DNA from: JAHBNG01 sp039028975
Lineage (GTDB): Bacteria > Chloroflexota > Anaerolineae > Caldilineales > Caldilineaceae
Assembly: GCA_039028975.1 (NCBI GenBank)
Contig: JBCCHB010000013.1
Coordinates: forward strand, 62,001 to 126,000
Length of the DNA stretch: 64,000 nucleotides
Direction of reading: 5' to 3'
Shown: piece by piece, positions 57,940-64,000 of the stretch
Numbering within the stretch: position 1 is the first letter of the stretch
How the letters are laid out: each line of letters starts with the position of its first letter
Position numbers and translations under genes: made by a program
Notes under the pieces: generated by a model
The model's input: only the letters and a program-made list of their open reading frames with translations
The model's database searches: none
What the model was told of the DNA's origin: nothing

Positions 57940-60510
57940 GTGAGTCATTTCCCTCTAACAACAAAGCGATTGCTCAGGTGGCTCACCCCCATTTTTATCT
58001 TTGCCTTGCTGTGGTTGCCTCGCGCCTTTCAGCTAACAGAATTTGTGACGCCTGATGAGCCTCGATGGCTGACTCGGTCCGCCAATTTCTATCAAGCGCT
58101 TCATGTTGGTGATCTGGCGGCGACCTACCAGACCGAGCACCCTGGGGTCACCACCATGTGGACCGGGCTGATTGGGTTTGTGCTCGCCTTCCCCGACTAT
58201 CCCGCGGTCGTGGCCGAGCAGATTGGCACGACTGATGATCCCATCAAGGGTGTACTGGAGTCTCACGGTCATACACCGCTAGAGTTGCTTGGTTCGGCTC
58301 GGGGAGTTGTGGCCCTGATTGTGTCCCTGATGCTAACGATTACCCTGCTCATGGTGATTCGCAGGCTGGGCTGGCCATGCGGATTGACTGCTACAGCTCT
58401 CATTGCCTTCGACCCATTCCTGCTGGCCCACTCTAGATTGCTGCATACCGATGCATTGCTGACCAGCTTTGTGATGCTGGCTCTTGCGGCGTTTGTGTTC
58501 TCTCGTCAATCGGCAAGACCTGGCACCTATCTTATCTTATCAGGAGTGGGTAGCGGTCTAGCCCTATTGACCAAAACTCCCGGTGTCTTGATTGTCGGCT
58601 ATATCGGTTTGCTCCACTTGCTTCTTACTTTGCCCGCACTTGTCCAACGTTGGCGGGAGCAGGACTTTCTGGGCGGCCTTTGGCGACTGCTGGTGCGCCC
58701 CATAATTCCTTGGGCAGGAGCGGCGCTGGCAACATTTGTGCTCCTATGGCCTGCGCTCTGGGTAAGGCCACTATCCGTTCTCCAGCAGATGATCGTTGAA
58801 TCCCAAAGTTATGCAGGAGAGGGACACTCCAGCCCGCTCTTCTACCTGGGTGAGCTGAAGTGGGGAAACCCTGGCCCCTCCTTCTACGGTCTCACCTACT
58901 TATGGCGCACAACGCCCCTCACGTTGGCTGGGTTGGGGCTATTATTCCTTTGCTCTTTGAGCCAACCTTTCAGATTTAGGCAGGAACCGCGGCTGTGGTT
59001 GAGGTCAGTCCAATTTGTGGGCTTTGCGCTCTTCTTTGGTGTCGCTCTAGGATTTGGAGCCAAGAAGTTTGACCGCTACCTACTGCCTGCCTTTCCGGCT
59101 CTGGCCATTGGGGCCGCTGCAGGTTGGGTATGGCTTATCTCGTCCCTTAAGCGGTTCGTACCTGCTGGACGGGTCGAGTGGCTATGGGGTATGCTCATTG
59201 GTGTTATCCTGGTTGGTCAGGCGCTTCTTACCCTTCCAACCTTTCCCTACTATCTAACTTACTACAACCCTATCATGAAGGCAACGCAGGATCTGACAGA
59301 CGAAATGCTTGTCGGCTGGGGTGAAGGAATCGATGTCGCGGCCAGACATATAGCCGCCCAGCCTCACGCCAAAGAGGCCAGAGTCGCCTCCTGGTATACC
59401 CACGGTGTATCCAGTTGGCTCCACCCTGGCATCCCAATCTCCACCGAAAAATTCTGGCAGGCTGACTACCTGATCCTCTATCAGAATCAGATTCAACGGC
59501 AGATGCCCGCTCGCCAAATGCTCCTCCACTATCTTCGCCAAGAACCGAGTAAAAGGGTTACTCTTTCTGGCATCGACTATAGCTGGCTCTACTGGATTGA
59601 TGATGTGGCTCTGCCGCCCTATGTTGTGGAGTGGAATCAGCAGATCCGACTGGTCAACTATACGTTAACAGCAGGCGATATCACTGCTGGGCAAGAAGTT
59701 GAGCTGGCCCTTTATCTCCAGAACAGAGCACCGATTGAGGAGAACTTGAATATCCTGGTTCGCATCGTCAATATAGACGGCGTAGAGATTGAGCGTGCCG
59801 AGCGCTGGCCCTTTGGCTCTTCGACCAAGAGCTGGCAACAAGATGAACTGTGGGTTGATCGCATTAAGTTTCATCTACCCCAAGATATCCCCCCAGGGCT
59901 CTATCGGGTAGAAGTCAGCTTTTACGTACCCGAATCCCTCCAGCGCCTGCCCATCACATCGGTGGCAACCGGTGAGCCAGTAGGCGATCCTCTTCTGCTC
60001 GACTATCTATCAGTCAACCTGCTCGAAAAGAGCCAGTCCCAACTCAATGAATCAGTTGTTGGCCCCCTCCTATTTGGCCAACAATTGCTATTACATTCTT
60101 TTGAAGCTCTAGAAGAACCCTCATCGTCTCTTTCAGCTCAATCATCTTCGCCATCTCTGAAAGCCCATCCAGGTCAATCAGTCCAACTGAATGCGCTTTG
60201 GCAAAGTCGTCAGATGATTGAAGAACCACTCACAGGATTTGTGCACTTAGTCGGCCCCTCTGGTCAATTAGTGGCTCAGGATGATCATCCGCTGGCGGGT
60301 GGGTTCATTCCTTCCACAATGTGGAGTGCTTGGCAACTTCTGCCCGATCGATATTTCCTCAAACTACCAGAAGACGCTGAACTTGGCGAGTATACGTTAT
60401 ACATTGGCGTATACAACCCAAATACAGGGGAGAGACTTCTATTTGAGCATGACGGTCAATCTCAAGATGCGTTTAAATGGGGTTCACTGTTGCTGACTGA
60501 AATAGAGTGA
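57940..60510 (+). CDS. GT39-type membrane glycosyltransferase with C-terminal beta domains
   Basis: An 856-residue protein from a GTG at 57940 (AAAGG upstream). About eleven membrane segments; the first loop has FVTPDEPRWLTRSANFYQAL and TEHPGVTTMWTGL, the acidic-pair and His loop of protein-mannosyl/ArnT-type enzymes. After residue 560 come two beta domains like those of the paralogues at 49772 and 52447 (VELALYLQNRAPIEENLNIL, VQLNALWQSRQMIEEPLTGF, HLVGPSGQLVAQDDHPLAGG). A Ser/Gln-rich stretch (SSSLSAQSSSPS) joins them. Probably decorates extracytoplasmic polymers with a lipid-linked sugar. It is monocistronic here. Confidence 0.78.
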   Translation: MSHFPLTTKRLLRWLTPIFIFALLWLPRAFQLTEFVTPDEPRWLTRSANFYQALHVGDLAATYQTEHPGVTTMWTGLIGFVLAFPDYPAVVAEQIGTTDDPIKGVLESHGHTPLELLGSARGVVALIVSLMLTITLLMVIRRLGWPCGLTATALIAFDPFLLAHSRLLHTDALLTSFVMLALAAFVFSRQSARPGTYLILSGVGSGLALLTKTPGVLIVGYIGLLHLLLTLPALVQRWREQDFLGGLWRLLVRPIIPWAGAALATFVLLWPALWVRPLSVLQQMIVESQSYAGEGHSSPLFYLGELKWGNPGPSFYGLTYLWRTTPLTLAGLGLLFLCSLSQPFRFRQEPRLWLRSVQFVGFALFFGVALGFGAKKFDRYLLPAFPALAIGAAAGWVWLISSLKRFVPAGRVEWLWGMLIGVILVGQALLTLPTFPYYLTYYNPIMKATQDLTDEMLVGWGEGIDVAARHIAAQPHAKEARVASWYTHGVSSWLHPGIPISTEKFWQADYLILYQNQIQRQMPARQMLLHYLRQEPSKRVTLSGIDYSWLYWIDDVALPPYVVEWNQQIRLVNYTLTAGDITAGQEVELALYLQNRAPIEENLNILVRIVNIDGVEIERAERWPFGSSTKSWQQDELWVDRIKFHLPQDIPPGLYRVEVSFYVPESLQRLPITSVATGEPVGDPLLLDYLSVNLLEKSQSQLNESVVGPLLFGQQLLLHSFEALEEPSSSLSAQSSSPSLKAHPGQSVQLNALWQSRQMIEEPLTGFVHLVGPSGQLVAQDDHPLAGGFIPSTMWSAWQLLPDRYFLKLPEDAELGEYTLYIGVYNPNTGERLLFEHDGQSQDAFKWGSLLLTEIE

Positions 60511-60553
60511 CAACTGTTTGTAACGTTTTGCCTACCCATCGCACATTCCCCTC

Positions 60554-60637
60554 TATACTGCGGTCGTTTTGAAACAGGTGTTTTCCGACGCTCGACTAGA
60601 GAGACCAAACACCTGTTATCAAACGGAGCTGAGTATA
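60554..60637 (+). repeat. Family F palindromic element
   Basis: TATACTGCGGTCGTTTTGAA at the left, AGAGAGACCAAACACCTGTT in the centre and CGGAGCTGAGTATA at the right. It is one of the two least damaged copies, together with 6895-6979. Confidence 0.75.
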
Positions 60638-61025
60638 ATATTCTCCTTTTGATGACAAAAAAATACCCTATTATTTGAGGTTATTACATAAATTGGCCGA
60701 TGCGTAACCTGTCAGTAGCATGTTATTCTACTGTCAAATATCTGTCTAACCATCCACTCTCATCTGGATATTCCCACTGCGTAGCTATGTAGTTGCTACA
60801 AGCACGCACGGGCTGTGCCCACCCTGCTTATACTTGGCTCTGGCATAGATGGCACTTGGTACTCGTTTCACGAAATGGATGTCAAACGCCATTGATGCTC
60901 AACCGCAGTATACCTTACCCATTTGCGGAAACGAACCAAAATGAGGATGCCTGTCTCTTATTAGGGAGCTACTATTCCGCGCCCGGTTTGAAATGTAGAG
61001 CTTTCTGCTGAGAGACTGCACTTCT

Positions 61026-61094
61026 TTTGAATACTTGAGTTTTCTACTTCTCCAACAGAGCGGCTGAACTCATCTACTCAAACAGAGCTGGGTA
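61026..61094 (+). repeat. Family F element, truncated and diverged
   Basis: It keeps TTTTGAATACTTGAGTTTTC and TACTCAAACAGAGCTGGGTA with inverted arms around ACTTGAGT/ACTCA. The left terminal TATACTGCGG is lost. Confidence 0.5.
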
Positions 61095-61158
61095 TCAGTC
61101 AATGTCAATGAGAGACCTTATATACCGAAGTCGTGTTCACTTTTTCAGTGAGTCACCC

Positions 61159-61245
61159 TAAAGTGCGGTTGTGTTGAAAACGGTAGTTTCCTATGGCTTC
61201 TACCAGAGAAGACGAACTACTGTTTTCAAACAGAGCTCACTATAG
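61159..61245 (+). repeat. Family F palindromic element
   Basis: TAAAGTGCGGTTGTGTTGAA, arm GAAAACGGTAGTTTCC, centre ACCAGAGAAGACGAACTACTG and right end CAGAGCTCACTATA. It is the last element before the adhesin gene, 36 bases upstream of its start. Confidence 0.7.
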
Positions 61246-61281
61246 GTTCAAACAGATTCCATACACAGGAGATATTTGTAA

Positions 61282-64000
61282 ATGCCTAACCAAATTGCAA
61301 GTCAATTCGCACATGACAGCATACAACATCATGTGCCGATTCACCGATGCATCATCTTTAACGTTGCGCTGCTTCTTTCTATGTTCTTCCTCTTTTTGCA
61401 GTGGATAGGCGCAAATGCCCATGAGGCAAAGGCTATCCTTCCGCAAACAAGCGAATTTGAGCTGAGCAAGACCCTCAATAACCCTGAGCCGGTCCTGCCG
61501 GGACAGCCTATTAGCTTTACCATTACCATAACCAACACAGGTAGCCTTACCATTACCTACTTACCCTTGAGCGATACGTATGACACAAACTACCTGGCTT
61601 ATGACCAATTCGGCAGCGGTACGCCACCCGACGACCAGCAGAATGATGGGATCTTAACGTGGAGTGATCTCACCGCTACGCTCGGTGATCTGGCGCCCAA
61701 TACCGCCATCAACATCATCGTTAGCTTCTTCACCGTAGACGAAACCGTGGGGTTGGCTGCCCAAACCGGCTGTTCCAATGATGGAGAAACCTGTACCACG
61801 TCCACGGTGAGTGGTGCTGAAACTGATGCCGATGGGCCAGGTGGCGCGGCAGCGGTAGTCATTCCATCGGCTACGGTAAACATAGATGTCCGGATTCAAG
61901 ATGAGCTCAAGTCCACCCTGGGTGACTACGTTTGGTTTGATACCAATGGCAATGGCGAAAAGGATGAAGATTTAACTACGGCAGGCATCAACGGCGTAGT
62001 GATTAATCTCTACCAGGATGGCTTGAATGGCAACCCGCTTGACAACCAGATTCAGCCCGGCGAATTGATTAGTAGCACCACCACGGCCAACGAGCCTGCC
62101 AACGTAGATGGGGACGACACGGCACCTGGTGAACCTGGCTACTATGACTTCCCCATTAGTGACGAGCATGTCTATCTTGTTGAAATTGCCCCTAGCAACT
62201 TTGATCCCGGCGGCCCACTAGCAGACCACATCTATACTGGCGATAACGCTGGCAATAGCTATAACGGCCCAGAACCACGAAGTGTAGTCATTGGTGAAGG
62301 CCCGGTCGACTACGATGACGCCGACTTCCCTTTTACGCTCCTTGGCTCTATAGGTGACACGATCTGGTTCGATGTGGATGAGAGTGGTGGTGACCAGACG
62401 ACCCAAGGAACTGAACCAGGGCTGCCAGGGGTAGATGTTGTGCTGACCTTCCCTGATGGCACCACCATCACCGAGACCACCACCATCACTGGCTTCTACC
62501 TCTTTGAGGATCTACCCATGGGCACATATACGGTCACGGTGGTAACGGCCACCTTGCCTTCTACTGTGACCACCAGCCCCACATACGATCCCCAAGGTCC
62601 GTTGGACAGCATCTCCGTGGTGACCCTCGACCCCACCACGCCCGACAACCTGGAACAAGACTTTAGCTACCCACCCGAGCTGATGGCCGTTGGTAACCTG
62701 ATCTGGTTGGATGATGGTGCAGGTGGTGGGACGGCCGACAATGGGATGCTGGATGGCACAGAGAGCGGTATTGACAACGTGACGGTGGAGCTATTCAACC
62801 AAGGAGATGATCCCAACGCAGCAATACCCGTTAGCACAACCACAACCAGCGGGGGGGGCTTCTACCAGTTCGACAACCTGATGCCCGGCCAGTACTTTGT
62901 TCATGTCCCCGCTGAGGAGTTCCAAGCCGGTGGCGACCTGGAGAATCACCTCTCATCCACAGGTGCTGGGACAGATGAGACAACCGATGAAACAGGCGAT
63001 GAAAATGGGTTAGACGATACCAATCCTGAGGTCAACGGCATCAACTCCAACGACTTTGATCTGCAACCCAACTCAGAAGTAACGGGTGAGGATCAAGCTT
63101 CCTACAGCGGCACCCTTGATGATGATAACGTCAACTTCACCGCCGACTTTGGTTTTGCACCTATTCTCGGCTCTATTGGTGACACAATCTGGTTTGATGT
63201 GGATGAGAGTGGTGGTGATCAGACGACTCAAGGCACCGAACCCGGACTCCCAGACGTGGATGTGGTGTTGACCTACCCCGACGGCACAACCATCACCGAG
63301 ACGACCACCATCACCGGCTTCTACCTCTTTGAGGATCTACCCATGGGGACCTATACAGTCACGGTGGTAACCGCCACCTTGCCATCTACTGTGACCACGA
63401 GTCCCACCTACGATCCCCAAGGTCCGTTGGACAGCATCTCTGTGGTGACCCTCGACCCCACTACGCCTGACAATCTGGACCAGGACTTTAGCTACCCGCC
63501 AGAGCTGATGGCCATTGGTAACCTGATCTGGTTGGATGATGGTGCAGGTGGTGGGACGGCCGACAATGGAATGCTGGATGGTACAGAGAGTGGCATTGAC
63601 AACGTGACGGTGGAGCTATTCAACCAAGGTGATGATCCCAACGCAGCAACACCCGTTAGCACAACCACAACCAGCGGGGGAGGCTTCTACCAATTCGACA
63701 ATCTGACGCCAGGCCAGTACTTTGTTCATGTCCCCGCTGAGGAGTTCCAAGCCGGTGGCGACTTGGAGAATCACCTCTCATCGGCAGGTGCTGGGACAGA
63801 TGAGACAACCGATGAAGCGGGCGATGAAAATGGGTTAGACGATACCAATCCTGAGGTCAACGGCATCAGCTCAAATGACTTTGATCTACAACCCAACTCA
63901 GAAGTCACGGGTGAGGATCAAGCTTCCTACAGCGGCACCCTTGATGACGATAACGTCAACTTCACCGCCGACTTTGGCTTTACGAGCTTGATTTTCGATC
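61282..64000 (+). CDS. SdrD-like adhesin, partial (runs off the window)
   Basis: The frame is open from the ATG at 61282 (AGGAG ten bases before) to the window end: 906 residues without a stop. A signal sequence lies near residues 22-46 (IIFNVALLLSMFFLFLQWIG). An N-terminal DUF11-like beta domain (PGQPISFTITITNTGSLTIT) is followed by SdrD B-type repeats: LGDYVWFDTNGNGEKDEDLT, IGDTIWFDVDESGGDQTTQG, VGNLIWLDDGAGGGTADNGM and the strand GFYLFEDLPMGTYTVTV. From 62344 the DNA is an 825-bp tandem repeat. Such modules form calcium-stabilised extended surface stalks. The end, with any anchor, is beyond the window. Confidence 0.87.
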   Translation, partial: MPNQIASQFAHDSIQHHVPIHRCIIFNVALLLSMFFLFLQWIGANAHEAKAILPQTSEFELSKTLNNPEPVLPGQPISFTITITNTGSLTITYLPLSDTYDTNYLAYDQFGSGTPPDDQQNDGILTWSDLTATLGDLAPNTAINIIVSFFTVDETVGLAAQTGCSNDGETCTTSTVSGAETDADGPGGAAAVVIPSATVNIDVRIQDELKSTLGDYVWFDTNGNGEKDEDLTTAGINGVVINLYQDGLNGNPLDNQIQPGELISSTTTANEPANVDGDDTAPGEPGYYDFPISDEHVYLVEIAPSNFDPGGPLADHIYTGDNAGNSYNGPEPRSVVIGEGPVDYDDADFPFTLLGSIGDTIWFDVDESGGDQTTQGTEPGLPGVDVVLTFPDGTTITETTTITGFYLFEDLPMGTYTVTVVTATLPSTVTTSPTYDPQGPLDSISVVTLDPTTPDNLEQDFSYPPELMAVGNLIWLDDGAGGGTADNGMLDGTESGIDNVTVELFNQGDDPNAAIPVSTTTTSGGGFYQFDNLMPGQYFVHVPAEEFQAGGDLENHLSSTGAGTDETTDETGDENGLDDTNPEVNGINSNDFDLQPNSEVTGEDQASYSGTLDDDNVNFTADFGFAPILGSIGDTIWFDVDESGGDQTTQGTEPGLPDVDVVLTYPDGTTITETTTITGFYLFEDLPMGTYTVTVVTATLPSTVTTSPTYDPQGPLDSISVVTLDPTTPDNLDQDFSYPPELMAIGNLIWLDDGAGGGTADNGMLDGTESGIDNVTVELFNQGDDPNAATPVSTTTTSGGGFYQFDNLTPGQYFVHVPAEEFQAGGDLENHLSSAGAGTDETTDEAGDENGLDDTNPEVNGISSNDFDLQPNSEVTGEDQASYSGTLDDDNVNFTADFGFTSLIFD
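62344..63993 (+). repeat. 825-bp tandem repeat in the adhesin gene
   Basis: Unit 1 starts at 62344 (GGCTCTATAGGTGACACGAT) and unit 2 at 63169 (GGCTCTATTGGTGACACAAT), 825 bases apart and in frame (275 residues). Most differences are third-position changes; runs such as CCGCTGAGGAGTTCCAAGCC are identical. After 63993 the text changes. This points to recent duplication. Confidence 0.9.

Larger units (their letters stand above)
60511..61281. other. Intergenic region filled by family F elements
   Basis: No gene is seen in these 770 bases. It holds three family F copies (60554-60637, 61026-61094, 61159-61245) and a separate stray right end near 60902 (AACCGCAGTATACC). The rest shows A/T-rich text without clear signals. 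The ribosome site AGGAG of the next gene is at 61267-61271. Confidence 0.6.

Noticed and set aside
1..64000. tRNA or rRNA genes, integrase, insertion-sequence transposase, CRISPR array, prophage
   Set aside because: Looked for by eye on both strands; no cloverleaf with a conserved TTCRANTC arm in a plausible context, no transposase or integrase motifs, and no phage structural genes were recognised. A covariance scan would be needed to be certain.

Overview
The window most likely comes from a Chloroflexota bacterium (Anaerolineae/Caldilineae-like). This rests on gene content, not on a marker gene: no rRNA or tRNA was seen. Pointers are a MalT-type LuxR regulator, a SARP-NACHT-membrane fusion, an EAD1-type conflict NTPase, Thr/Pro-linker secreted proteins that end in short 'LP' tails, large GT-C membrane proteins with C-terminal beta domains, and several PhyH, DUF1080, Gfo/Idh/MocA and hydantoinase genes.

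Layout. 1-11.1 kb is a regulator/conflict block: a decayed Uma2 gene, a LuxR/MalT-type regulator, a SARP-BTAD-NACHT-membrane protein, a small membrane protein, and a two-gene operon (EAD1-NTPase, then winged-helix/TPR) behind a near-consensus promoter. 11.3-13.2 kb holds a TumE-like toxin-antitoxin pair and a PhyH dioxygenase. 13.8-28.7 kb is metabolic: a lone xanthine-dehydrogenase-type molybdenum subunit, an aminoglycoside-phosphotransferase-like kinase, two overlapping RlaP-type nucleotidyltransferases, a second PhyH protein, a three-domain kinase-M23-aminotransferase fusion, a luciferase-like monooxygenase, a C26 glutamine hydrolase, a Gfo/Idh/MocA oxidoreductase, a MATE-like transporter and a DUF1080 protein. 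28.7-39.9 kb contains two hydantoinase B genes, one hydantoinase A gene, a relic of a third hydantoinase B, an EthD protein, a Tat/lipoprotein hydrolase, gene wrecks and a large repeat-built secreted protein with a DM13 domain. 40.2-47.8 kb encodes three secreted surface proteins: two DUF4185 paralogues and one FG-GAP protein. 47.9-60.5 kb is a polymer/envelope cluster of GT-C membrane proteins with an ABC exporter. The window ends inside an SdrD-like adhesin built from 825-bp repeats.

Intergenic DNA carries at least two dispersed element families. Family A is about 100 bp with CCAGAAAAA/TTTTTCTGG ends (full or nearly full copies at 6672, 13626 and 45339; half copies at 7090 and 23330). Family F is an 80-90 bp palindrome with TATACTGCGGT ends (6895, 11777, 45238, 60554, 61026, 61159). 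One F element supplies the stop codon and last five residues of the antitoxin gene.

The best candidates for an under-described system are the split STAND module at 7959-11062 and the two element families. All assignments come from reading motifs and alignments by eye; no database search was run.
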